NCBI GenBank assembly: GCA_013823655.1
Contig: PNMN01000006.1
Location: 1 to 33,122 of the forward strand
Reading direction: 5' to 3'
Source of the DNA: Comamonadaceae bacterium
GTDB taxonomy: Bacteria; Pseudomonadota; Gammaproteobacteria; Burkholderiales; Burkholderiaceae_C
Length of the DNA stretch: 33,122 nucleotides
Positions 8,094 through 17,274 of the stretch are shown in pieces; position 1 is the first letter of the stretch; every line of letters begins with the position of its first letter. A program made the position numbers and the translations under genes. The notes beneath the pieces are model-generated. The model ran no database searches and was not told the origin of the DNA. It saw only the letters and a program-made list of their open reading frames with translations.

Positions 8094-10414
8094 CAAAAGG
8101 AGGTTCCGATCTGAAACTGGAATTTCTGGATTTTATCGTCTGCTTGTGTGCGAACCGGGTTCGCCCAGGCAAATCGCAAGGGACCGATGGGCGATAGCCA
8201 GCTCAGCCCCACACCGACCGACGCGCGCAGGTCGGAGGCCGCGAATTTCTGGTTGGCGGCCCAGACGTTGCCGACGTCGACAAAACCGAACAGGCGCAAG
8301 GTGCGGTCGTTGCCGGCACCGGGGAACGGTGTGCTGATTTCGGTGTTGAGCACCAGGTTCCGGGTACCGCCGATATTCACCGGCGCGGCGGTCGTTGAAG
8401 CGTTGGCAATGGGCGAGGTGCCGCCCAGCGTGCCCTGCTCGAAACCGCGCACCGAACCCAGACCGCCGCCGTAGAAATGCTTGAACACCGGAAACGGCCT
8501 GCCACCCAGCCCTTTGCCCGCGCCGATCTCGGCGTTGAAAGCCAAGGTGTATTGCCTGTTGAGCGGAATGAACTGCTGGAACTGGTAGCTGGTCTTGAGG
8601 AAACGCGTATCGCCTGCAATGCCCCATTCGGTGTTGAAGCGCTGCAGGCGCCCCTTGCTGGGCACCAGTGCGCTGTCGCGATCATCCCGCGACCAGCCCA
8701 CCGTGAGCGGCACCGACCAGCTGCTCTGGCCAAACTCGGCGATGTAATTCTGATAAGCCTCGGGGATGTCGGCGCCTTCGATGATGCGCGTCTGCTCGGC
8801 ACCGATGCCGAAGAAAACCGTGTCCTGCTCGGTGAAGGGCACACCAAAGCGCACACTGCTGCCAGAGGTCTGCAGTTCGTAGTCACCGCCCTGCTCGCTG
8901 TACGGGCTACGGGTCTTGTGGTAGAGGTCAAAAGTGCGCGAAACCCCATCGGCGGTGAAGTAGGGGTTGGTCGTGCTGAGCACCAGCTGGCGGTTGAACT
9001 TGCTGGTGTTGAGATCCAGACCCAGGTAGTTGCCGCTGCCAAACACGTTTTCCTGCTTGATGCCCACCACAAAGGACAAGCCCTCGGCCTGCGCATACCC
9101 GGCGCCCAGAGAGAGGTTGCCGGTGGGTTTTTCCGCCACGGAAATGGTCAGATCGACCTGATCGGGTGAACCGGGCACCTGCTGGGTATCGACGCTGACT
9201 TCGGTGAAAAAACCCAGGCGATCGACCCGGTCACGCGAGAGTTTGATGCGGTCGCTGTCGTACCAGGCGGCTTCAAACTGACGGAATTCGCGGCGGATGA
9301 CTTCATCGCGGGTGCGGTTGTTGCCTTCGACGTTGATGCGGCGCACATAGACGCGGCGCGCCGGCTGGGCGCGCAGCACGAAGGCCACGCGGTTGTTGAC
9401 ACGGTCGATCTCGGGCACCGCCTCCACCTGCGCGAACGCGTAACCGAAGGCTCCGAAATAGTCGGTGAAGGCCTTCACGGTGGTGTTCACGTCTTCCACG
9501 TTGTAGGCCTGGCCGACGCGCAGGGTCACCAGGCTCTTGAACTCGGCTTCCTTGCCCAGGAACTCTCCCTGCAACGCCACCGATGACACCACGTAGCGCG
9601 GGCCTTCGGTGATGTTGATGGTGATGGTCATGCCATCCTTCTCGGGCGAAATGGCCACCTGTGTGGAATCGATCCGGAACTCCAGGAAGCCGCGCGTGAG
9701 GTAGTGCGAACGCAGGCTTTCCAGATCGGCATTGAGCTTGGCGCGCGAATAGCGGTCGGCCTTGGTGTACCAGCTCAGCCAGCCGCCGGTGTCCAGGTCA
9801 AACAGGTTGCGCAGCGTTGATTCTGAAAACACCTGACTGCCAATGATGCGGATGTCGGTGATCTTGGCGACTTCGCCCTCCACCACGCTGAAGTTCAGGT
9901 TGACCCGGTTGCGCTCTCCGGGCGTGACCGTGGTCACCACCTGGGCAGCGTACATGCTGCGGTTGAGGTACTGGCGCTTGAGTTCCTGCTCGGCGCGATC
10001 CACCAGCGCCTTGTCGAAAGGGCGCCCCTCGGCCAGGCCGACATCGCGCAACGCCTTGGTCAGTACCTCGTTGTCAAACTCCTTGACGCCTGAAAAACTC
10101 ACCTCGGCCACGGTCGGTCGCTCCTCGACGATCACGACCAGCACATCGCCACTGACCTGCAGCCGCACATCGGAGAACAGGCCCAGCCCGAACAGCGAGC
10201 GAATCGCCGTCGTGCCTTGGTCGTCGCTGTACTGGTCACCGATGCGAAACGGCAGCGAGGCGAACACCGTGCCGGGCTCGACCCGCTGCAAGCCTTCAAT
10301 CCGGATGTCGCGCAACCTGAAGGGCTCCACCGCCCAGGCCGGCAGCGCGGACAACAGGGATGCGGCGACCATGGTCAGCGACAGGCCGCGCAGACCTTTG
10401 GGGAAATTTTTCAT
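8093..10414 (-). CDS. bamA: Outer membrane protein assembly factor BamA
   Basis: BamA is the Omp85 core of the machine that folds beta-barrel proteins into the outer membrane. The 773-residue product has a signal peptide (LTMVAASLLSALPAWAVEP). POTRA domains follow, beginning FRLRDIRIEGLQRVEPGTVF and including VRRINVEGNNRTRDEVIRRE in the last one. The 16-strand barrel has YGGGLGSVRGFEQGTLG near the VRGF/Y lock, and the C-terminus is the canonical QFQIGTSF ending in Phe. The ATG at 10414 was chosen because it begins the signal peptide; the track start at 10471 would overlap rseP by 38 nt. No Shine-Dalgarno is present; CCCCTCCTTCTC precedes the ATG. The last codon overlaps skp. Confidence 0.97.
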   Translation of the reverse strand: MKNFPKGLRGLSLTMVAASLLSALPAWAVEPFRLRDIRIEGLQRVEPGTVFASLPFRIGDQYSDDQGTTAIRSLFGLGLFSDVRLQVSGDVLVVIVEERPTVAEVSFSGVKEFDNEVLTKALRDVGLAEGRPFDKALVDRAEQELKRQYLNRSMYAAQVVTTVTPGERNRVNLNFSVVEGEVAKITDIRIIGSQVFSESTLRNLFDLDTGGWLSWYTKADRYSRAKLNADLESLRSHYLTRGFLEFRIDSTQVAISPEKDGMTITINITEGPRYVVSSVALQGEFLGKEAEFKSLVTLRVGQAYNVEDVNTTVKAFTDYFGAFGYAFAQVEAVPEIDRVNNRVAFVLRAQPARRVYVRRINVEGNNRTRDEVIRREFRQFEAAWYDSDRIKLSRDRVDRLGFFTEVSVDTQQVPGSPDQVDLTISVAEKPTGNLSLGAGYAQAEGLSFVVGIKQENVFGSGNYLGLDLNTSKFNRQLVLSTTNPYFTADGVSRTFDLYHKTRSPYSEQGGDYELQTSGSSVRFGVPFTEQDTVFFGIGAEQTRIIEGADIPEAYQNYIAEFGQSSWSVPLTVGWSRDDRDSALVPSKGRLQRFNTEWGIAGDTRFLKTSYQFQQFIPLNRQYTLAFNAEIGAGKGLGGRPFPVFKHFYGGGLGSVRGFEQGTLGGTSPIANASTTAAPVNIGGTRNLVLNTEISTPFPGAGNDRTLRLFGFVDVGNVWAANQKFAASDLRASVGVGLSWLSPIGPLRFAWANPVRTQADDKIQKFQFQIGTSF

Positions 10415-10433
10415 GAGAAGGAGGGGAGAGTGT

Positions 10434-11798
10434 TCAGCCCGCCAAGCGGACCACATCGTTGAACAGGGCAACGGCCATCAGTGCCACCAGGATGGCGATG
10501 CCGCCGCGTTGCAGGCGCTCCATCCATGCCTCAGACACACTGCGACCGGTCACAGCCTCCCAAAGATAATACATCAGGTGCCCGCCGTCCAAGACCGGCA
10601 GCGGCAGCAGGTTGAGCACCCCGAGACTGACGCTGATCAGGGCCAGAAACAGCAGGTAGGCGGTGATGCCGATGCTGGCCGATTTGCCCGCGTAATCGGC
10701 GATGGTGAGCGGCCCGCTGAGGTTCTTGATCGAAGCCTCACCGATCACCATGCGCCCCATCATCTTGAGGGTCAGCCAGGACACTTCCCAGGTCCGCACC
10801 ACGCCCTGGACCAGCCCGTCGAACACGCCGTGGCGCACCGTCATCATCTGCGGCGCTGCGCCGATGTAGGCACCCACACGACCGACCCAGACGCCGGCCT
10901 GCTGCTCGGGCACAGGCTGCACCACCAGACTGAGCGATTGCCCGGCGCGCTCCAGCTCCCAGCGCTGGGCGACCGCCTCACCCTGGGCCCCCACCGCCGA
11001 GCGGATGAGTGCGCGCAAGCGCTGTCCGTCTGGAACCACCTGACCGTCCACACGGCGCACCACGTCACCGGCCTGCAGTCCGGCGACCGCGGCCGCACCA
11101 CCGGGCATGACCTCGCCCACCACGGGCGCCGTCCAGGGCGAGGTGATGCCGATGCGCTGGAACAGGCTCGCATCGGCTTCGCGCACATCCAGGCTGCCTA
11201 GCGCCAGCGGCACAGGTCGCGTGCTGCCGCCCTCCTCCCGCGCCACCCAGAGCGTGACGTCTTCGCCGGAGAGTGCCGCCTGGGTGAGGCGCCAGCGCAG
11301 GTCTTCAAACGAGCCCACATCGGTGGGCAGCCCGCCCGCCTGCTCCAGCTGGGCCACCCATTCGCCGCCGCGCAGGCCGGCGCGTTCGGCCAGCGAACCG
11401 GCCACCGGGCTGGCCAGCACCGGCTTGGGTGCTTCGACGCCCGACCAGTTCACCACCGTGTACAGCGCCACCGCCAGCAGCAGGTTGGCCGCCGGCCCGG
11501 CCGCCACGATCAGCGCGCGCGAGCGCAGCGGCTGGGTATTGAAGGCCAGGTGGCGCTCGGCCGCGTCCACCGGCGCCTCCCGCTCGTCGAGCATGCGCAC
11601 ATAGCCGCCCAGCGGCAGCATCGCGAGCACAAATTCGGTCGGGTTGCCTTTGCGGTGCCAGGTCAGCAAGGGCTTGCCAAAGCCGACCGAGAAACGCAAC
11701 ACCTTCACGCCGCACGCCACCGCCATGCGGTAGTGGCCGTACTCGTGCACGGCGATCAGCAGGCCCAGGGCCAGTGCAAATGCAATCAGGGTCATCAT
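10434..11798 (-). CDS. rseP: RIP metalloprotease RseP (site-2 protease)
   Basis: RseP is an inner-membrane zinc protease that cuts anti-sigma factors such as RseA within the membrane and clears signal-peptide remnants. The 454-residue product has the zinc motif HEYGH at residues 18-22 in the first membrane helix and LPLGGYVRM in the membrane re-entrant loop. Two PDZ-like domains follow (SPVAGSLAERAGLRGGEWV; GGAAAVAGLQAGDVVRRVDG), and the third zinc ligand is in LLPLPVLDGGHLMYYL. Length is usual. The start is MM at 11798 or 11795; no strong Shine-Dalgarno is seen. Between dxr and this gene lie 131 nt containing a 13-bp tandem repeat, an unusually loose junction for this cluster. Confidence 0.97.
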   Translation of the reverse strand: MMTLIAFALALGLLIAVHEYGHYRMAVACGVKVLRFSVGFGKPLLTWHRKGNPTEFVLAMLPLGGYVRMLDEREAPVDAAERHLAFNTQPLRSRALIVAAGPAANLLLAVALYTVVNWSGVEAPKPVLASPVAGSLAERAGLRGGEWVAQLEQAGGLPTDVGSFEDLRWRLTQAALSGEDVTLWVAREEGGSTRPVPLALGSLDVREADASLFQRIGITSPWTAPVVGEVMPGGAAAVAGLQAGDVVRRVDGQVVPDGQRLRALIRSAVGAQGEAVAQRWELERAGQSLSLVVQPVPEQQAGVWVGRVGAYIGAAPQMMTVRHGVFDGLVQGVVRTWEVSWLTLKMMGRMVIGEASIKNLSGPLTIADYAGKSASIGITAYLLFLALISVSLGVLNLLPLPVLDGGHLMYYLWEAVTGRSVSEAWMERLQRGGIAILVALMAVALFNDVVRLAG

Positions 11799-11837
11799 GG
11801 TGGGGGTCCGGCGGGTTCAGCGGTCAAAGATCGGACT

Positions 11838-11906
11838 CGGAAAAACGGCCCGGAAAAGCGGCCCGGAAAAGCGGCCCGGAAAAGCGGCCCGGGAAAGCGG
11901 CCCGGG
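11838..11906. repeat. 13-bp tandem repeat, about five copies
   Basis: The unit CGGAAAAGCGGCC is repeated head to tail at 11838, 11851, 11864, 11877 and 11890, with a partial sixth copy. The first unit has one substitution (AAAAA), the middle three are identical, and the fifth carries CGGG. It lies in the 131-nt gap between the dxr stop and the rseP start, 40 nt upstream of the rseP ATG on the minus strand. The period is not a multiple of three, so it is not a coding repeat. Confidence 0.9.
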
Positions 11907-11929
11907 CACCACCCACGTGCATGCCGCAT

Positions 11930-13117
11930 TCAGCCGCCGCAACGGGCAACCACGGCAGCGGCCACCGCCCGGGCTTCGGTGTCGATGGCCAGCAGGTCGT
12001 CCAGTCCTGCGGGTTTGGAGGGGCTGAGCGCCGCCAAAGTTGCATGGTTCACCGCATGAATCTGGTCAAAACGCAGCCGCAGATCCAGAAATGCCGCCAC
12101 CGCCACCTCGTTGGCGGCATTGAGCACGGCGGTGGTGCCGGTGGGCCCGGCCAGCGCATCCCAGGCCAGTTGCAATCCGGGAAAGCGCAGCTCATCGACG
12201 GGTTCGAAGGTGAGTGCACCCAGGGTGGCGAAGTCCAGCGCCGCAGCGCCAGAGCCGATGCGCTCCGGCCAGGCCAGGCCGTAGGCGATCGGCACGCGCA
12301 TGTCGGGCGTGCCGAGCTGGGCGAGCACCGAGCGGTCGGTGTACTGCACCATGGAGTGGATCACGCTCTGCGGGTGGATCACCACTTCGATGCGCTCGGG
12401 GGCCAGGCCAAACAGGTAGCGCGCTTCGATCACCTCCAGCGCCTTGTTCATCATGGTGGCCGAGTCGACCGATATCTTGCGGCCCATCACCCAGTTGGGG
12501 TGGGCGCAGGCTTGCTGCGGCGTCACCGCAGCCAGGGTGGCCGGGTCGCGGGTGCGAAACGGCCCGCCCGAGGCGGTCAGCACGATCTTTTCAACCCGCC
12601 TTGCCCAGGCAGTGGGGTCTTCGGGCAGCGACTGGAACACCGCCGAGTGCTCGCTGTCGATCGGCAGCAGCGTGGCTGCACCGGCCTTCACCGCCTGCAT
12701 GAACAGCTCGCCACCGACCACCAGCGCTTCCTTGTTGGCCAGCAGCAGCTTCTTGCCGGCGCGCGCGGCGGCCAGGCTCGGCGCCAGCCCGGCCGCGCCC
12801 ACGATGGCGGCCATCACAGCGTCCACTTGCGGATCGGCACTCACATCACACAAAGCCTGAGCGCCTGCGAGCACCTTCACTTTCAGGCCCTGCGCCTTCA
12901 CGCGCTCGGCCAGTTGCTGTGCGTGTTCGGGGCTGGCCATCACGGCAAAGCGCGGCGCAAAGATCCGGCACTGCTCCAGCATCAGCTCCACCTGGGTGGC
13001 GGCCGTCAGCGCGAACACGGTGTAGCGCTGCGGGTGGCGGGCGATCACATCCAGCGTGCTGGTGCCGATGGAGCCGGTAGACCCCAGGATGGTGACGGAC
13101 TGTGCGGGCATGGTCAT
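11930..13117 (-). CDS. dxr: 1-deoxy-D-xylulose-5-phosphate reductoisomerase
   Basis: Dxr (IspC) converts DXP to MEP with NADPH, the committed step of non-mevalonate isoprenoid synthesis. The 395-residue product has the NADPH motif TILGSTGSIGTSTLDVIARH at the N-terminus and GKKLLLANKEALVVGG. The metal and substrate motifs are LLPIDSEHSAVFQ, TASGGPFRTR and HPNWVMGRKISVDSATMMNK. The C-terminal helical domain includes AANEVAVAAFLD. Length is normal. The ATG at 13117 overlaps the cdsA stop as ATGA, favouring coupled translation; a second ATG two codons on (13111) is an alternative. The 587-residue ORF in the track is a read-through of antisense-frame sequence upstream. Products of this pathway feed UppS, encoded two genes upstream. 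Confidence 0.97.
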   Translation of the reverse strand: MTMPAQSVTILGSTGSIGTSTLDVIARHPQRYTVFALTAATQVELMLEQCRIFAPRFAVMASPEHAQQLAERVKAQGLKVKVLAGAQALCDVSADPQVDAVMAAIVGAAGLAPSLAAARAGKKLLLANKEALVVGGELFMQAVKAGAATLLPIDSEHSAVFQSLPEDPTAWARRVEKIVLTASGGPFRTRDPATLAAVTPQQACAHPNWVMGRKISVDSATMMNKALEVIEARYLFGLAPERIEVVIHPQSVIHSMVQYTDRSVLAQLGTPDMRVPIAYGLAWPERIGSGAAALDFATLGALTFEPVDELRFPGLQLAWDALAGPTGTTAVLNAANEVAVAAFLDLRLRFDQIHAVNHATLAALSPSKPAGLDDLLAIDTEARAVAAAVVARCGG

Positions 13118-13948
13118 GGGTTCAAGAAAGTGGCAAACAGCATGGCCAGGGGCAGCACGGGCAGCAGTGCATCGACACGGTCGAGCACACCGCCGTGGCC
13201 CGGCAGCAGCTGGCTGGAATCCTTCATGCCCGCACTGCGTTTGACCAGGGACTCCGCCAGATCGCCCACCACGCTCATGGCGGTCAGAAACACCAAGGCC
13301 GGCACGGCCATGAACGCACCCAGTGACCACAGGCGGGCAAACAGACTGGGCTGGTCGGTCAACCCTTGCGCATCCAGCCAGAGCCAGCCCAGCGCCAGCA
13401 GCCACACGCCCGCCATGCCACTGAACACACCCTCCCAGGTCTTGCCCGGGCTGATCGTCGATGCCAGCTTGCGCCGTCCAAACGCCTTGCCGCCGAAGTA
13501 GGCCGCGATGTCGGCCATCCACACCAGCGTCAGCACCGACAGCAGAAAACCCAGTCCCAGCAGACGCGCCTGCACCAGCGCCAGCCAGGCGCAGGCGAGC
13601 AGAAACAGGCCTCCCCAGAGTCGCAGGGCCTTTGGCCAGCGCGCCCAGCCCGGCACACTGCGGCGCAGCATCACCACCGCCAGCAGCAGCCACAGCAGAC
13701 CGACCGCCAGCCAGAGCAGGCGCCAGTTCAGCCCCAGGCCTCCGGCCAGCCAGAACCCCGCCAGCACCAAGCCCAGACCAAGCCCGAGCGCTTTGGCAGT
13801 GGCATCGCTACAGCCATTCAGGCGCGCCCATTCCCAGCCCGCCGCCACCATGAGCAGCAGCGCGAGCACGGCAAACGGTCCGATGGACGGGTAGAACAGC
13901 GCTGGCAGCAGCACCGCCAACAGGAGCAGCGCGGTGATGATGCGCTGC

Positions 13949-13956
<8 letters not shown>
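13114..13956 (-). CDS. cdsA: Phosphatidate cytidylyltransferase
   Basis: CdsA makes CDP-diacylglycerol from phosphatidate and CTP, the precursor of all phospholipids here. The 280-residue product is mostly hydrophobic, with about seven or eight membrane helices (for example IITALLLLAVLLPALFY and LLWLAVGLLWLLLAVVML). It ends with the family signature SLVKRSAGMKDSSQLLPGHG followed by GVLDRVDALLPVLP. SPGKTWEGVFSG, also conserved, lies about 70 residues earlier. The ATG at 13956 overlaps uppS by eight bases. The track ORF starting at 14148 extends into uppS and is rejected. The uppS-cdsA-dxr-rseP order is the usual one in proteobacteria. Confidence 0.96.
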
Positions 13957-14710
<754 letters not shown>

Positions 14711-14750
14711 CAGAGCGTGAAGCAGAAAAGTGGATGCAAGGCCGGTCGCG

Positions 14751-15311
14751 TCACACCGCCATGATGTCCTGCTCTTTGGATGCCACCAGGCGGTCCACCT
14801 CGCTGATCATGCGGTCGGTGAGTTTCTGGATGTCGTCCGTCGAACGGCGTTCATCGTCTTCGGAAGCCAGCTTGTCCTTCACCAGCCTCTTGACGTGTTC
14901 GTTGGCATCGCGGCGCAGGTTGCGCACGGCGATCTTGGCGGCTTCGCCTTCGCCACGCACCACCTTGGTCAGTTCCTTGCGGCGCTCTTCGGTCATGGGC
15001 GGCATCGGCACACGGATCAGGTCGCCCTGGCTGGAAGGGTTCAGCCCCAGATCGGATTCGCGAATGGCCTTCTCGATCTTGGCGCCCATGCCTTTTTCCC
15101 AGGGCGCCACGCCAATGGTGCGCGCGTCCAGCAGCGTCAGGTTGGCCACCTGCGACAGCGGCACCATGGAGCCGTAGTAGTCCACGTGCACGGTGTCGAG
15201 CAGTTGCGGGTTGGGCCGCCCGGTGCGGACCTTGGCCAGATGGCCTTTGAGCGCTTCCAGCGACTGCTGCATCTTGTGCTCGGCGGTCTGGCGAATTTCA
15301 GCGGTGCTCAT
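14751..15311 (-). CDS. frr: Ribosome recycling factor
   Basis: RRF splits post-termination ribosomes together with EF-G. The 186-residue product is the typical full length (about 185) with family motifs [38 protein letters not shown] and [20 protein letters not shown]. The C-terminal part has [16 protein letters not shown] and [15 protein letters not shown]. The start at 15311 has a good GAGGAAG site about five bases upstream, one of the stronger ribosome binding sites in this cluster. It follows pyrH by 43 nt. Confidence 0.98.
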   Translation of the reverse strand: MSTAEIRQTAEHKMQQSLEALKGHLAKVRTGRPNPQLLDTVHVDYYGSMVPLSQVANLTLLDARTIGVAPWEKGMGAKIEKAIRESDLGLNPSSQGDLIRVPMPPMTEERRKELTKVVRGEGEAAKIAVRNLRRDANEHVKRLVKDKLASEDDERRSTDDIQKLTDRMISEVDRLVASKEQDIMAV

Positions 15312-15354
15312 GCTTCTTCCTCAATACGACGGTGTTGTGCTTCAAACTGATCGC

Positions 15355-16065
15355 TCAGACGTGGACCAGGGTTCCCTCGTCCCCACCCAGCACCACCTTG
15401 CGCAGCGCGCCCGGCTTGAAGATGGAGAACACCTTGACCGGCAGCTTCTGGTCGCGGCAAAGAGCGAACGCAGTGGCATCCATCACCTGCAGGTTCTTGG
15501 CCATGGCTTCGTCAAAAGTCAGCGAGGTGTAACGGGTGGCGTTGGGGTCTTTGTTCGGATCGGCCGAGTAGACGCCGTCGACCTTGGTGGCCTTGAGCAC
15601 GATCTCCGCCCCGATCTCGGCGCCACGCAGGGCCGCCGCCGTGTCGGTGGTGAAAAACGGGTTGCCGGTTCCCGCAGCAAACACCACCACCTTGCCTTCT
15701 TCCAGGTACTGCAGGGCTTTGGGGCGCACATAAGGTTCCACCACCTGCTCGATGGCGATGGCCGACATGACGCGCGCCACCAGGCCCGCTTTCTCCATGG
15801 TGTCGGCCAGCGCCAGCGAGTTCATCACCGTGGCCAGCATGCCCATGTAGTCGGCGGTGGCACGGTCCATGCCGACGGAGCCACCGGCGACGCCACGAAA
15901 AATATTGCCGCCACCGATGACGATGGCCACCTCCACACCCAGGCGGGTCACTTCGGCGATTTCTTCCACCACGCGCGCGATGGTGGCCCGGTTGATGCCG
16001 AAAGCATCGTCGCCCATCAGGGCTTCACCCGACAATTTCAGCAGAATTCTCTTATAGGCTGGCAT
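15355..16065 (-). CDS. pyrH: Uridylate kinase
   Basis: PyrH phosphorylates UMP to UDP with ATP. It is a hexameric amino-acid-kinase-fold enzyme of the bacterial type, inhibited by UTP in studied members. The 236-residue product begins [20 protein letters not shown] with the nucleotide-binding loop. It continues with [29 protein letters not shown] and [20 protein letters not shown], the bacterial UMPK signature, and then [14 protein letters not shown]. The ATG at 16065 is used; the track's TTG at 16086 would add seven residues not typical of the family. It lies 111 nt beyond the hairpin after tsf, so it may have its own promoter. It is the second pyrimidine pathway step encoded in the window, besides carAB. 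Confidence 0.98.
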   Translation of the reverse strand: MPAYKRILLKLSGEALMGDDAFGINRATIARVVEEIAEVTRLGVEVAIVIGGGNIFRGVAGGSVGMDRATADYMGMLATVMNSLALADTMEKAGLVARVMSAIAIEQVVEPYVRPKALQYLEEGKVVVFAAGTGNPFFTTDTAAALRGAEIGAEIVLKATKVDGVYSADPNKDPNATRYTSLTFDEAMAKNLQVMDATAFALCRDQKLPVKVFSIFKPGALRKVVLGGDEGTLVHV

Positions 16066-16108
16066 AGGCAACTTTCTGCAAATCAAACAACTGACAACTC
16101 AACCAGCG

Positions 16109-16114
16109 AGTGTA
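16109..16114 (-). promoter_or_regulatory. Weak candidate pyrH promoter -10
   Basis: TACACT on the minus strand, in the context CGCTACACTCGC, lies 44 bases upstream of the pyrH ATG and downstream of the tsf terminator hairpin. It matches four of six consensus bases and resembles the tRNA-Val -10 in this window. No -35 is recognisable, so the call is tentative. Confidence 0.3.
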
Positions 16115-16176
16115 GCGAGGCGCGGACCGCGCGCCCCGTCGCCAGGGCGCACGACATTTTCAAATACCCGGTGCCA

Positions 16177-16212
16177 CACATGACAACGGGCCTTGCGGCC
16201 CGTTGTCATGTG
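16177..16212 (-). terminator. Strong hairpin after tsf (terminator-like, no U-tract)
   Basis: A perfect 16-bp inverted repeat, CACATGACAACGGGCC, with a four-base loop lies 23 bases after the tsf stop. On the minus strand the loop is GCAA, a GNRA-type tetraloop that would add stability. No run of T follows on either strand, so it may act as a pause, RNA-processing or 3'-end-protecting element and not as a simple intrinsic terminator. Confidence 0.75.
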
Positions 16213-16235
16213 TCTGCGGGAAAACCTTTGCCCGA

Positions 16236-17159
16236 TCAGGCACCTTTGGCAGCAGCGACTTGCGCGGCCACTTCGGCTGCGAAATCGTCCACCTTCTTCT
16301 CGATGCCTTCGCCCACCACGTACATGGTGAAACCCTTGATGGTGGTGCCAGCGGCCTTGAGCATCTGCTCGACGGTCTGCTTGCCGTCGGAGGCCTTCAC
16401 GAAGACCTGGTCAAACAGCGAGACTTCCTTGAGGTATTTCTGCACAGCACCATCAATCCGCTTGGTGACGATCTCTGCGCTTTGCGCCGGTTTGCCAGCC
16501 GCCACCAACTCTTTGTTGGCTTCGTCTGCCTTGGCCGTGGCCACGGAACGCTCGCGCTCGATAAATTCGGCAGGCACATCAGCGCTGGTCAGCGCCACTG
16601 GCTTCATGGCGGCCACGTGCATCGCCACGTCTTTAGATGCGACCGCATCGCCGTCGAACTCCACCACCACACCGATGCGCGTGCCGTGCAGGTAGCTCAC
16701 CAGCGAAGCGCCGTTGCTGTAGTGCTTGAAGCGGCGAAAGCTCATGTTCTCGCCGATCTTGCCAATCAGGCCCTTGCGCACGTCTTCCAGCGTGGGGCCG
16801 AAGCTGTCCTGGCTGTAGGCCAGGGCGCCCAAGGCTTCCACGTTGGCCGGGTTGTGCTCGGCCACCAGCCGGGCAGCGGCGTTGGCCAGGGCCAGGAAGC
16901 TGTCGTTCTTGGTCACGAAGTCGGTTTCGCAGTTGACTTCGATCAGGCCACCGGTGGTGCCGCTGATGAAGCTGGCGACCACGCCTTCGGCGGTCACGCG
17001 GCTGGCGGCCTTGCCGGCCTTGGTGCCGAGCTTGACGCGCAGCAGTTCTTCGGCCTTGGCCATGTCGCCGTCGGCCTCGGTCAGGGCTTTTTTGCACTCC
17101 ATCATGGGGGCGTCGGTCTTGGCGCGCAGTTCGGCGACCATGCTTGCGGTAATTGCCAT
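16236..17159 (-). CDS. tsf: Elongation factor Ts
   Basis: EF-Ts is the nucleotide exchange factor that reloads EF-Tu with GTP. The 307-residue product has the N-terminal UBA-like helix pair and signature [38 protein letters not shown], containing the TDFV motif that contacts EF-Tu, comes next, then the core dimerisation subdomains with [13 protein letters not shown] and the C-terminal [20 protein letters not shown]. Length is slightly above E. coli (283), as is common in beta-proteobacteria. GGAG lies nine bases before the ATG at 17159. It follows rpsB by 115 nt, with an intrinsic terminator in the gap. Confidence 0.98.
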   Translation of the reverse strand: MAITASMVAELRAKTDAPMMECKKALTEADGDMAKAEELLRVKLGTKAGKAASRVTAEGVVASFISGTTGGLIEVNCETDFVTKNDSFLALANAAARLVAEHNPANVEALGALAYSQDSFGPTLEDVRKGLIGKIGENMSFRRFKHYSNGASLVSYLHGTRIGVVVEFDGDAVASKDVAMHVAAMKPVALTSADVPAEFIERERSVATAKADEANKELVAAGKPAQSAEIVTKRIDGAVQKYLKEVSLFDQVFVKASDGKQTVEQMLKAAGTTIKGFTMYVVGEGIEKKVDDFAAEVAAQVAAAKGA

Positions 17160-17231
17160 TTTTCAGTTCTCCGTTGGGCCGCGCAGCCTATCGGGCGGGG
17201 CGGACTGGTCAGTGGATCGGATTTGCTTGTG

Positions 17232-17254
17232 AAAAAGGGGCTGCGCGAGCCCCT
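17232..17254 (-). terminator. Rho-independent terminator/attenuator between rpsB and tsf
   Basis: The minus strand reads AGGGGCT-CGCGC-AGCCCCTTTTT: a 7-bp stem, a five-base loop and a T5 run, 20 bases after the rpsB stop. It can act as a partial terminator that lowers tsf expression relative to rpsB or lets tsf be expressed separately. Confidence 0.85.
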
Positions 17255-17274
17255 CTTTGCCGCAGAAGCGGGAA

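Noticed and set aside
11838-11906. CRISPR array
   Set aside because: Units are 13 bp and directly adjacent with no spacers; it is a simple tandem repeat and no cas gene is present.
13118-13693. N-terminal extension of dxr to 587 residues
   Set aside because: The extra part overlaps cdsA in another frame and is Gly/Arg-rich; normal Dxr length and the ATGA overlap support the start at 13117.
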